From IMG/VR virus record IMGVR_UViG_3300020159_000785, positions 1 through 21,279 of that record: a DNA stretch of 21,279 nt; one strand, given 5' to 3'. A program made the position numbers and the translations under genes. Within the stretch, counting starts at the first letter, position 1. The number at the start of each line of letters is the position of its first letter. The stretch comes from a virus. Under the pieces are notes generated by a model. That model searched no databases. It worked only from the letters and a program-made list of their open reading frames with translations, and had not been told where the DNA came from. This document shows positions 6,590 through 16,700 of this stretch, piece by piece.

Positions 6590-9136
6590 TTAACTCCACT
6601 TTAAAATTACTATGCCAGATCCACCACTTCTACCAACGACGTTGGAGTCTGCTACACCGCCTCCACCACCGCCAGTACCATATGCACCATCTGTGGCACC
6701 CTGAATTCCAGTTTGTCCTAAACCTACGCTAGAACCCTGTCCACCGCCACCAGCACCACCAAAGGCAACTGTACCAGTATTTTCGATAGAACCACCACCG
6801 CCACCAGCGTAGTAAACTGTAGAACCAGTAATTGTAGATGTTGCACCATCACCTCCGCCACCAGCATTTGATGTAGAAGCAGAACCACCAGCAGAACCAG
6901 CGCCACCGCCACCAGAAGCGTTAAATCCTGGACCAGAAAAGTTTTGTGATCCACCAGCATTACCCTGAGATGGAGTAGTTGAAGGGGTATTACCATTACC
7001 ACCAGTGCCCACGCCACCTCCTGGACCATATCCAGCACCACCGCCAGATCCACCAGCTGCACCATTTCGACTATTTTCTCCACCACCGCCACCACCGCCA
7101 GCAGCAGAAATACCATTGAAGGATGATGCTCCACCATTACTTCCAACAGTATTTACGACAGCACCGCCACCAGCACCAACTACGATTGAGTAAGATGTTC
7201 CAGCAGTAATTGATAGACCAGTACCAGTGCGCATACCACCAGCACCACCGCCACCGCCATTGTTTGAACCACCAGCACCACCACCACCTACAATTAAGTA
7301 TTGTACTTGGGTTGCGCCAGCGGGAGCAGTCCAGTTTGTTGAGGCATAAAATGCTTTAATATTTGTTGTTGGTCTTAGGTATCCTAGAACTACTATTCCA
7401 GATCCACCAGATCCACCTAAGTAGCCACCATTACCACCAGAACCACCGCCACCACCGCCAGTGTTTGCAATACCAGAATCAGCGTTGCCAGTGTTAGGGG
7501 CACCATTACCACCACCACCAATACCACCAAAGCCATAGCTACCTTGGTTGTGATAACCACCGCCACCGCCACCACCGAGAACTCGGCTTAGACCACCAAC
7601 AACTACAGTTTGTCCACGACCACCATTAGTTGGAGTACCTGGAGATCCTGGAAGAGCATCAATACCTTGACCACCAGTGCCACCGCCACCACATCCACCA
7701 ATCATGTTATGTGGAGCAGTTGTTCCTCCACCACGATTACCCTGAGATGGAGTCACGCTTGGAACATTTCCAGAACCTCCTGGAGATCCAGTTCCTGTAT
7801 TTACAGCAAGACCAGATCCACCACCGCATCCACCATCACGTCCAGGTTTTCCTGGATCACTATGAGTACCACCGCCACCACCACCAGCAGAAGAAATTCC
7901 GTTAAATGTACTGGCAGATCCATCTCCACCCTGTGCACCTGTAGTTGCAATGGTTGGGTTCGTTCCACCAGCACCAACAGTAACTGTATAAGGAGATCCA
8001 GCAGTTACTGCTAGACCAGTACCAAAACGCAGACCACCAGCACCGCCACCGCCTGCATGACGAGAGCCACCAGCACCGCCACCAGCCTGAATGGCATAAT
8101 CTACAGAAGTAACCCCAGTTGGAGCAGTCCAAGGACCAGTACTTGTGAATGTTTCAGATGCCCACACATAACCTTCTGGAGCAAGTGAAAATATGCCAGA
8201 AGATTGAAAAGAATGTATTGTGTAATTACCATTTTGAGAAATTATACCACCAGTGGCATTTAAAGTTCCAGTAATATATCTAATGATAACAGTACCAGAT
8301 GCGCCATTACTACCAGCAGCACTAGACCCACTACCACCACCACCACCACCAGTACTTGCTGTTGCATTAATAGCATTGTTAGATCCCAAAGCACCATTAG
8401 CACCACCGCCAGCACCACCAGCACCTACAGTAGATGGAGAATTACCTACACCACCACCACCACCGCCAGCATAAGTTATAGTTGAACCAGTAAGTGTAGA
8501 AGATGTTCCAACACCGCCATTGCCAGCGACTCCAGAACTTGCTGGTCCACCAGTTCCACCAGCACCGCCACCGCCACCACCAGCATTAGTTGTTGCGCTA
8601 CCCTGATCACTTCCCTGACTACCGTTATTACCTTGAGATGGAGAAGTGCTTGGAGTATTGCCAGAACCAGCAGCACCAGCTCCAGCATTTAATCCACCAC
8701 CACCACCAGATCCGCCAGATCTACCGTCTCTATTTGGGTTTGCAAGTGAACTACCACCACCGCCACCACCTCCAGTAGATGTAATTCCATTAAAAGAAGA
8801 ATCACCACCATTTGAACCAAAGTAACCAGTGTTTGATGACACATATGAACCAGCACTTCCACCACCACCTACAATAACAGCATAAGATGTGCCTGGAATA
8901 AGTAACACGTTACTTCCAGTTCTATATCCTCCTCCACCGCCACCACCAGAATATGCAGAACCACCGCCACCACCGCCAGCAACTACTAGGTAATCAACTA
9001 CTGTTAATAGTGGCCATGCGCCCGCAGCGTTATATTGTGCCTGACGTTCAAGCGTCCAACGTCCAGTTGCTCCAGTAACTGCCACTGTTGGAGCAGTTAC
9101 GGACTTTAGATGTCCAGGGAATTGAAAAATTGCCAT
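6590..9136 (-). CDS. Glycine-rich adhesin-like protein 1 (848 aa)
   Basis: Paralog of the protein encoded directly downstream and collinear with it over most of its length. The ATG at 9136 has AAAGG six bases upstream. After an N-terminal segment with W-T-L-E at 27-30 and W-P at 41-42, three polyglycine units occupy about 45-289, 344-589 and 610-848. All three carry the motif N-[TV]-P-S-[TV]-[ST]-P-S-Q-G-N (160-170, 457-467, 716-726) and an S-x-F-N-G-I turn. The linker at 305-343 has N-Y-T-I-H-S-F and F-S-L-A-P. The protein ends G-G-S-G-I-V-I-L-K-W-S, almost the same as its partner. The two Cys (C437, C482) both sit in GGCGGG in unit 2. The composition recalls polyglycine-II adhesins such as gp38 of phage S16, but the fold cannot be shown from sequence. 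Its stop shares one base with an out-of-frame ATG before the next gene. Confidence 0.88.
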   Translation of the reverse strand: MAIFQFPGHLKSVTAPTVAVTGATGRWTLERQAQYNAAGAWPLLTVVDYLVVAGGGGGGSAYSGGGGGGGYRTGSNVLLIPGTSYAVIVGGGGSAGSYVSSNTGYFGSNGGDSSFNGITSTGGGGGGGSSLANPNRDGRSGGSGGGGGLNAGAGAAGSGNTPSTSPSQGNNGSQGSDQGSATTNAGGGGGGAGGTGGPASSGVAGNGGVGTSSTLTGSTITYAGGGGGGVGNSPSTVGAGGAGGGANGALGSNNAINATASTGGGGGGSGSSAAGSNGASGTVIIRYITGTLNATGGIISQNGNYTIHSFQSSGIFSLAPEGYVWASETFTSTGPWTAPTGVTSVDYAIQAGGGAGGSRHAGGGGAGGLRFGTGLAVTAGSPYTVTVGAGGTNPTIATTGAQGGDGSASTFNGISSAGGGGGGTHSDPGKPGRDGGCGGGSGLAVNTGTGSPGGSGNVPSVTPSQGNRGGGTTAPHNMIGGCGGGGTGGQGIDALPGSPGTPTNGGRGQTVVVGGLSRVLGGGGGGGYHNQGSYGFGGIGGGGNGAPNTGNADSGIANTGGGGGGSGGNGGYLGGSGGSGIVVLGYLRPTTNIKAFYASTNWTAPAGATQVQYLIVGGGGAGGSNNGGGGGAGGMRTGTGLSITAGTSYSIVVGAGGGAVVNTVGSNGGASSFNGISAAGGGGGGGENSRNGAAGGSGGGAGYGPGGGVGTGGNGNTPSTTPSQGNAGGSQNFSGPGFNASGGGGAGSAGGSASTSNAGGGGDGATSTITGSTVYYAGGGGGSIENTGTVAFGGAGGGGQGSSVGLGQTGIQGATDGAYGTGGGGGGVADSNVVGRSGGSGIVILKWS
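6594..6597 (-). promoter_or_regulatory. Ribosome binding site that decides a GTG start
   Basis: GGAG on the minus strand, inside the last codons of the 848-aa gene and five bases before GTG at 6588. The context is TAATGTG: the ATG overlapping the upstream TAA is a dead frame, so GTG is the working start. Confidence 0.75.
7167..7209. repeat. 43-nt exact direct repeat, copy B
   Basis: Second copy of 5429-5471, here in unit 3 of the 848-aa gene, whereas copy A lies in unit 2 of the 823-aa gene. Non-equivalent units sharing exact DNA point to unit shuffling rather than simple descent. Confidence 0.85.
8625..8663. repeat. 39-nt exact direct repeat, copy B
   Basis: Second copy of 6095-6133, in the equivalent unit 1 of the paralogous 848-aa gene. 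Confidence 0.85.
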
Positions 9137-9175
9137 TCTTGACCTTTACCAACCAATATTGAAGAAAAACAAAAA

Positions 9176-9550
9176 TTAACTAATCTCGTCCCATGAAGCC
9201 ATGAAAGTTAGATAATTACTAGTACCCGCAGTAATACCAAGAGAGGTATTTTCTAATAGGTTAATTGAAGTTGTTTTATCAATAATAATAAGTGTTGAAT
9301 TTGCAGGTACTGAAATAGTAGATGCAATGGGATAAGATGTGCCACCTAGAGAAGCAGCATTATGGTAAGTAACTGTAACAGTAGCAGCGGCAGATCCGTT
9401 TGTATTTGCCACTACCAAGCTACCTACTTTGAATACTTTACCAGATGAAGCAGCATTACTTGCCACAGAAGTCTCAGATGTAGATGATAGATTACCAGCC
9501 GATGCGTTGGCGTTAATCGTTGCTACGCTAACAATGTTTGGGTTTGCCAT
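9176..9550 (-). CDS. Small conserved virion protein (124 aa)
   Basis: Resembles a small structural protein common in marine phage tail clusters and prophages. Landmarks are MANPNIVSVATI at the N-terminus, S-G-K-V-F-K-V-G-S-L-V-V-A-N around residues 36-49, Y-P-I-A-S-T-I-S-V-P-A-N-S-T-L-I-I-I-D-K in the middle and A-S-W-D-E-I-S at the C-terminus. Regular alternation of hydrophobic and small polar residues suggests an all-beta domain. The start at ATG 9550 is well supported by AAGGAG (9559-9564), eight bases upstream and overlapping the stop of the 314-aa fibre gene. It lies between a fibre and the polyglycine adhesins, so a decoration or adaptor role at the fibre base is plausible but not shown. 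A 39-base gap with a T-rich stretch but no hairpin separates it from the 848-aa gene. Confidence 0.82.
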   Translation of the reverse strand: MANPNIVSVATINANASAGNLSSTSETSVASNAASSGKVFKVGSLVVANTNGSAAATVTVTYHNAASLGGTSYPIASTISVPANSTLIIIDKTTSINLLENTSLGITAGTSNYLTFMASWDEIS

Positions 9551-9562
9551 TTAAATTTCTCC

Positions 9563-10507
9563 TTAGAATCCGAATACTAGTGCCATGGCGATGGCTTTAC
9601 CAGTTGATGCATATGTTGGGGTAGTCCAGCTAGGTGCTGAAGTACCATTTGATTGTAGAAGCTGGCCAGATGAACCAACTGCCGAGAATGCCATTGCAGA
9701 CGCAGTAGAATAAACTACGGCACCAGCATCTGCAGTTAATGTTGCATTAGTACCACCGTAAGGAAGACCTATATCAGTTGCTTGCCATGTGCCAGTACCA
9801 ATAGTACCAACAGAAGTCAAACTACTTAGGGTAGCTACAGCAGTTGTGGCCAAAGTACCAGAAGTAGGAAGCGTTACAGAAGTCGAACCAGTTGCGGTAA
9901 GCGTAACGCTAAATGCACCAGCAGTAATTAATGACGCACCATCAGCAATAGTCAACGTAGCTGAAGTAGCTGGAGCAGTAATTGCTACCTTATTGATAGA
10001 TGTGGCAGTAGCAACACCTAGAGTTGGGGTTGTTAGCGAAGGGCTAGATGCAAGAACTACACTACCAGAACCAGTCGTGGCAGTTACGCTAAGAGTACCA
10101 TCACTACCAGAAGTAGTAACGATACCATTGGAAGTCAAACTTCCAAGTTTCTTATTAGTAAGAGATTCAGCACCAGCAAGGGTTGCCAATGTACCAGTTG
10201 TCGGTAGGGTAAGGGCAGTAGTAGCACTTACTGTAAGGGTAGTACCATATGCACCACTAATGGTTAAAGTACTGGCAGCATTATTCGCTACGCCAGTACC
10301 ACCTTTAGCAGCACCGATAACTGTGCCAGACCAAGTACCAGTGGTTATCGTACCCAAAGTTACGATAGACGTACCACCAGTTAAACTGTTCATCGCACCA
10401 GCGTAAGTCGACTCTATCTTATCAGTATTTAAATTACTAAAGTTATTATCGACTTCCGTGTTTGTTAACGGAGATCCTTTAGTGGCTCTTAAGGTTATTG
10501 TTGACAT
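9563..10507 (-). CDS. Short tail fibre-like protein (314 aa)
   Basis: Fibre protein with a recognisable attachment-type N-terminus, T-L-R-A-T-K-G-S-P-L-T-N-T-E-V-D-N-N-F followed by NLNTDK, seen in many T4-like marine phage fibres. The body is made of Gly/Thr/Ser/Ala-rich repeats such as GTITTGTWSG...IGAAKGGTG and GTIGTGTW...IGLPYGGTN, with LTLPTTGTLAT and VTLPTSGTLAT pairs and a SLTNKKL repeat. The C-terminus includes GQLLQSNGTSAPSW and ends STGKAIAMALVFGF, a common end of short phage fibres. The ATG at 10507 is preceded by AAGGA overlapping the stop of the 78-aa gene. A 28-residue segment (encoded at 9938-10021) matches the large fibre at 26 positions. The protein is complete, and short for a fibre that reaches the host, so it may be a connector or baseplate fibre. 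Confidence 0.85.
   Translation of the reverse strand: MSTITLRATKGSPLTNTEVDNNFSNLNTDKIESTYAGAMNSLTGGTSIVTLGTITTGTWSGTVIGAAKGGTGVANNAASTLTISGAYGTTLTVSATTALTLPTTGTLATLAGAESLTNKKLGSLTSNGIVTTSGSDGTLSVTATTGSGSVVLASSPSLTTPTLGVATATSINKVAITAPATSATLTIADGASLITAGAFSVTLTATGSTSVTLPTSGTLATTAVATLSSLTSVGTIGTGTWQATDIGLPYGGTNATLTADAGAVVYSTASAMAFSAVGSSGQLLQSNGTSAPSWTTPTYASTGKAIAMALVFGF
9938..10021. repeat. Fibre repeat segment, copy in the 314-aa gene
   Basis: Encodes 28 residues starting L-G-V-A-T-A-T-S-I-N-K-V-A-I-T-A and ending T-L-T-I-A-D-G; 26 are identical to the segment encoded at 879-962 in the large tail fibre. DNA is similar but not exact, so it is older than the adhesin repeats. Confidence 0.8.
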
Positions 10508-10513
10508 TTTTCC

Positions 10514-10750
10514 TTATCCTTTTATGCGATCTTTAAGTAATGCAGTCAGCATTTGTTTGATTTCACTCAAATCTTCTTTTATGTTATTAATTTCTTGTGC
10601 CTGATGCACTAATTGCTCTTTATCAGACATTAAAGACTCTTTTCTACGTAGATAATTATCATAATCTGTCCTACTAGTATTTAGGATTGCCATTGTGGCA
10701 GGATCCCTCACCAGATCAGAATTACCCTCAACTTTTAAATAATTTCCCAT
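10514..10750 (-). CDS. Small coiled-coil phage protein (78 aa)
   Basis: Small conserved protein that follows the giant DUF4815-type gene in T4-like marine phages. The N-terminal half carries the pattern Y-L-K-V-E-G-N-S-D-L-V-R-D-P-A-T-M-A-I-L-N-T; I recall a similar 'kVeg...lvRD..t.aiiNt' motif in cyanophage proteins. The C-terminal half (residues about 35-75) is Lys/Glu/Gln-rich with leucine and isoleucine at heptad-like spacing (I-N-N-I-K-E-D-L-S-E-I-K-Q-M-L-T-A-L-L), a probable coiled coil. Its ATG overlaps the upstream TAA by one base (TAATG), so it is translationally coupled to the 2273-aa gene. An assembly or fibre-connector role is possible; no function is established. Confidence 0.82.
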   Translation of the reverse strand: MGNYLKVEGNSDLVRDPATMAILNTSRTDYDNYLRRKESLMSDKEQLVHQAQEINNIKEDLSEIKQMLTALLKDRIKG

Positions 10751-13700
10751 TATGCGCAGGCAATAATTCTCAAGTCTTTAACACGTGGTACAGCCGAACT
10801 ATTAGTGGATTGAAGAACAATCTTAACAGAAATGGCGTCAAACGGAACTAGGTTATCTTCCGAGTAGTCTACATCGTAGAAAGTTCCATCACCATTCTGA
10901 ACTTTTCTAATCGCAACATCTGGAGAAGAAATAGTCCAATTTACTTGTTCTAAATCACGAGTTGCACCAACTGGATTAGTCTTGTAGTAAACCAATACGT
11001 TGGCTTCTGCAGGACAGTTAGTTGACAATCTAATTCTAAAGAAGTTAGATGGGTTTTCTAGTTTGATGGCTTTGGAGATGTATTTGTTAATAGAAGAACT
11101 TCCAGTAGGAGCGATCTCATCAACAAACAGATTTCTCAACTTAACAGTAGTTCCATTTACAGCAGATTCTGCAGTAACAGCAGTTGGACGATCAATTGTA
11201 ACAGTTCCAGTTGTAGAACCATCACCAACAAAACCAGTAACTAGGTAAGTACCATTGTTACCAGCAGTTGTAGAACCAGAGATAGTGATGTACTTACCAA
11301 CAGAGATTGTCTGCATCAAACCAGCCACACTAGAATTAGAAGTAGTAATAGTGCTTGATTTACCAGCATATGCCAGTGTTGCAGTACCATCTAGCTGAAT
11401 ACCAGAAGTAAATATTGGAGCCGAAGTTCCAGTAGTACCAGCAATAGTGACAGTGTAAAGATTACCAAGATAGTGAACCTGATCACCAGCAGACTTAGAA
11501 GTGCTTGCTGCCCATGCAGAACCTACGTTAGCGAAACTAAATGCACCAGTTACGCCAGTAAACACAGTACGATTGTCAATCTCCGCCACGTTGATATTGT
11601 CCTCACGTGGAGTATTAATCTTATTAGAGATTGTGATCAGTGATGTACGATGAGTATCAATAATAGGTGATAGTGAACTATTAGATGAAGATATTGTAGC
11701 CTGTAAGAACGCAGTCTTAGAATTTACAAACTCATCTTCATTTACAGTTGAAGCAATAACTGCTGGTTTGTATAGGTAGTTACTATCATTTGGAATTACA
11801 CCGTAGTACTCACCTAAATCGTATGCAGTTTCTGATCCATCAACTGATTTACCAGAAGTATTCTTGAATTGATATTGGCATGTAGTCTCAGAGAAGTTCT
11901 GAGATTGAATACTTGGCTGAACAATATCATATATTACGTTATGTCCAGCACGAACTGTTTCACCGCCAGCATAACCACTAGTGTTAGCATTTGTTGATGT
12001 AGTTATTACATAAGAATCTAAATCAACATCAGAAATAGTATGAGTAACGGCAGCACCAAGAGTGTCTTTATAAATCTCTGTAATTGGAATTCCATTAACT
12101 GGATCTGCAAATTTATAAGCAACACCAGTACTTATAGTTACAGAAGCGTTGTTTCTCAATACTAATGAAGTGTCGTTTATAACACCATCAACAATACCAA
12201 TACACTTACCATCACTGGCACGGAATAGTGCGCAACCAGTAACTGTAAAGTCATCAATAAACAATGTGCTTACACCAGTAACAGCAGTGCTTGAAGTAGA
12301 GCAAGTAATAGTACCACCAGAAGATGCAACACCAGTATAAACAGTAGTATCTACGTTATCAAACTCAACTTTAGAGTTTACAAACATACCATGCTCGCGA
12401 TGCCATACACGGACTTTGTTAGTTCCTGAAACAGTTTCGAATGGATCGATATCGATAATCTTAACTGGTAGAACATCATTAGTAAATACAACTTCACCAG
12501 TCACTTGTGTATCAAAATTAGCACGATAAACTGTAAACTTCAAATCTTGATCTTGGTTTGCTGTCCAAGTAGAAGCATTTTGTGACTTGAATAGAACACC
12601 AGCATAAGGTTGTTCAGAGATAGTTCTTGCAGAAGCAGGAATCTGATCACCCATCTGACTAATCCAAACTTGGTAGTTATTTGAATCAGATGCTAGAACG
12701 ATACAATACTCTTGACCATCCTGAACATAAACAGGAGATGGGAAAGTGAAAGTAGTTGGAGTGTCGTACTTAGGATATGAAGCACCAGAACCATCAGTCA
12801 TCGTTACGTTTGTTGCAGATAGGTTAACCTGATGTGAGTTCAAAGTTACCTCAGAGAAAGGTAGAATCCTTTTACCTGGATATCCGTTTACAACTTCACG
12901 AATCTGAAGTGTAACTGGTAGGTTAGCATCTTTAGTAGCAAAGAAGATATCAACTTTACTTAAGAACGCACCACCCTTATTCTGAACAAGGAAAGTCTGA
13001 GCCAATGGGTCATACCAACCAGTGTCACGTTCAACACGTTCGATGGTTCTAGTAATAGTGTCATTCTCATTAACAATCTCTTGAATAATATGAGCATTAC
13101 GGATAGAGTTAACTGTCTGCTGACGAGTTTCTACAATACCTTTAGCTTCATATTGAACTTTAGCAGAGGAAGATTGTTGACCATTTACAGTGCTTACATC
13201 AAGCAACTTAAATTCACGAGTACCAGTGCGGAATCTTAATGCATCGCTATCTGGGATAAAGAAGATAAAGTTTAAATCACCAATAGAGTTAGTTACAAGA
13301 GCACCACCCTGAGATCTATTTGTTTCTTTAACAGTTAAAGTTGCAGTTGCGCCAGATATTGAGCCAGAGATAGATTCATTTGTAGTGAAAATACCTTTAA
13401 TATTCATAACATGAAGTTTACGAATATTATTTTCTTCATCATATGACTTACCAACAACTACAGCAGTGGCAGCAGAAGATGCACCAGTAATTACGTCACC
13501 TACGTTTAGGCACATATTACCACCATTATCTGCTTTGAACACACCAGAAGTTTCTACAATGACACGTGCATTTTCTGAGGCCAATGAACCAGAGTTCTTT
13601 GCAGTTTCAAAATCAGTTGCAGTGGCAGATGGTAGTGTATAAGTAAACACTGAAGATGGAGTGCAATATGAACCAACTCCGATATTATCAAAGTATGGAT

Positions 13701-16700
13701 AGAATGTTGTATTTGGTTTTAATTTTTTAACCTGAACTAGAATATTACGACTGCGGATATAAGGAATCAGCGCAGTAGAAACTACTTTGTCATCAACGAT
13801 CTGTCGTTCGAATTGAACAGCTAGAGTTGACTTAACACCAGTTCTAGATCTAGTACCAGTTTGTGCAGATTGAGAAACAAAAACCTGACGAGCAGGAGCA
13901 CCTCGCTCACCACCGAAACGTCTAACGAATTCGTCTACGTTAATATAAGTAGCACCTTCTTCAAGAGCACGTTGGTTCGCCCAGTTATCACCAGAAGTAT
14001 ACTGAATCAAAGATCCACCAACTGGAACTGGTTGACCAATCCAGTTTACTTGCCATGAGTTCCAAATAGTACCGAGGATACCAGCCTGTGTTGCAAGAGC
14101 AGCAATAGTATTAAAACTACCTTCTACGTTACGAACGATGTCTGGTGCACGTTTAGTTTCAAACCAATCATCTGAAGATGGGTTTAAACGAACATCACCA
14201 AGGAATGTAAAGATTGCAAATGGGTTAATATTTTCTAAACGAGAAGCGTATTGTTGAGTTACTAGAGGAACATGTGGTGTGCTAGAGTTTAATGGTAGGG
14301 TAATTACATCACCATAAACTTTATAACCAGCAGTAGTTCGATCACCATCGTTTGATAAACTTTCAATTAAGTTTACGTTTTCCATTACATAGAATGGACG
14401 CAACTCACCACGCTCACTATCGATAGAGCAGAGATAGTCTGGGGATAATACGTTACCTACATTATGTCCAGTGAAAGCATCAACAATAAAACCATTCTTG
14501 AAACGATCTAAACCATTTGCGTCAACGATTGATAGACTTTTTGTTTCTTGCTCTAATAATGAAAGGGAAGTGTAGTATTCTAGATTGTCAATACGCTTTT
14601 CTAGTTTACCAATATCACGCATTGTATAACGACGATTATCAACCTGATCGATTAAAATATTTGCGTTTGATGTACCGAAAGTATATGGCTCAAGTGTTAG
14701 TTTATAAAGAACCATACCCAATGCTGGGTCTATTGGTTCACCAGGAACTAATGCAGAAACACCAGCAATGTTGAAGAATGTACCGCTTGAATCAATAGCG
14801 ATTTTATCTTTACGGGATAGGTAATAAGAATAATCTACAGTAACATCTTGACCACGTTTTGGATGCATACTAAACGATGATCCAGAACCAGCAAAGGTAG
14901 TTCCAGCATCATTAATGCGTGGACGGAAATCTAATACATCACGTAGAGATACGCTATTATATGAAGGGATATCTACCAACTTAACAGTTGCTGGATATGA
15001 GTTAATTGTAAAGTAGTCACCAGATGAATGTGTAAAGAACTCAAATGTAACTGAGATTGGAGCAGAAGGTGGTGAATATGAATGTTTTAAAATCAATCGA
15101 CCAAGATCATAGTGAGTATCACGCTGACCATTATCAAAGTCGTAACGATCATAGATACTAATATCATAGTTACCAGTAGCTGATGCGAATGTACCAGTAT
15201 CCATCATAATAGATTTGATACGCAGAACGTCTGCCTTACCTAATGATAATATAGCTTTAGCTGCTGCAGTCTGAGTAGTATAAGTCTGAGTTACAGTTTG
15301 TAATGTCTTAGTCTTCTCTCCACCATCAGAACCAACTTTTTTAATCGTTGCCATAACAACAAAGTTGGAAGAAGCGTAAGTATCTGGGAGAGTAAATGTA
15401 ATAGAAGAAGATCCACCAGCACTAATAGATGTTGGTTGAACAACTGTACCACCAGAACCTGCATCATACCAAACTACAATATAGTTATCGTTTTCACTAG
15501 ATTCAGCAAATACACCAGCAGTAGTGTTAATAGTAAGCATACAAGAACCACCAGAACCAGAACCAGAAGTTCCAGAAAGATATTGCATACCATAGTAAAT
15601 AATTTGTTTAGCTGAGTTTGCATCACGAACTGAACGAATAGCATAGTTTGGTAGTGGGTAGATTAACTTATTGCTCTGTGGTTCTTGAACTTTAGATTTA
15701 ATAAGTTTGATAATACCACCATCAACTGTTACTGCAGTGTCAACAGTAATCTGTTGATTATTTGTAATTGCAGTAACTCTACGACGCACATCACCAGTAG
15801 TGGTATTGAGGAAAATAAAGTCACCAACCTTAAGTGCTGGGCTAGTAGTTGTGCCACCAGAGAACGCAGTTCCAATACCATAGATGGTAGTAGATGATCC
15901 ACGAGTTCCTGGATAACTGGTATAAGTTGTTGCTGAGCCAGCCAATTGAGTTGCAATTTCTTTTACATCAGCAGTAAAGTTTAAGTTAGTATCGCTACGG
16001 CTATAATAGAAAGACTTGGCGTCTCTATCAAAATCAAAGCCAGTATTTAATCTTACATCAAATAGGTATAGTTTGTAAACTGCACCCTGTGTACCAATTG
16101 TACCAGAATCCCATTCAATTCCACGAATACGTGCAGTACCAACAACAGTTGCACTTGCTGGAGCCACACCAACAGAAGATGTGAATCTATTGTAAATTGT
16201 AATAGATGGCATACCAGTTGTTGAGTCGAAAGGTGGTAGCGAATTGATATTTGTTACATAAACAAAATTACCAACTGGAGTAGTTAGATACGTATCAGTC
16301 GTTTGATTGAAGTCACGTGCTTTATTAACAGTGACGTATTCGGTTGCAATTTTCTCTATCTCAAAACCTTGGATATATGCTTTTCCTGGCTCCATACCAA
16401 CAGCCAACTTGGCTTCACTTCCACCACTTTCTGGTGAATAAATGCCACGATTGTATATTGGGTTCTCGTTATATTCCCAATTAATACCAGTTGAAGAAGC
16501 ACCATCATATGATGTTCCACTAGTATGAGTTGGTGGAATATTAACAGAAGTTGCAGAATTGCTGGCGACGTAAGTGTTGCCACCATTGGTAACCACATCA
16601 CCAATTAAATATGCTTTATTTTGAACCCATGCACCACGATTATTGTTGCGATGTTCACGAACATCAATAGCGAAAGGGCGAATTGTATAGTTACCAGACT

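Larger units (their letters stand above)
6593..9004 (-). repeat. Three polyglycine units within the 848-aa protein
   Basis: Units are encoded at 9004-8270, 8107-7370 and 7309-6593. Unit 1 aligns with unit 1 of the neighbour with only a one-residue offset at the following linker, so the two genes arose by duplication of an already three-unit protein. Unit 2 has an extra V-V-V-G-G-L-S-R-V-L segment where the others have I-T-G-[ST]-x-x-x-x-A. Confidence 0.85.

Noticed and set aside
4416-9004. Minus-strand Val/Leu-rich and Trp/Cys-rich frames overlapping the adhesins
   Set aside because: Out-of-frame readings of GGTGGT-type repeats; the Gly frame has the conserved motifs and continuous length.
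4417-9004. Possible CRISPR-like or satellite array in the repetitive 4.1-9.1 kb region
   Set aside because: Repeats are irregular, in frame with glycine codons and part of two intact ORFs; there is no constant repeat/spacer length.
9137-9175. T-rich stretch after the 124-aa gene as a terminator
   Set aside because: No stable hairpin precedes the T runs, and the next gene has its own ribosome site right after; probably an ordinary intergenic gap.
9789-10406. Plus-strand open frame of 205 codons, Val/Pro/Ala-rich
   Set aside because: It is antisense to the 314-aa fibre; the composition is the mirror of Thr/Gly/Ala repeat codons, and no ribosome site or family motif is visible.
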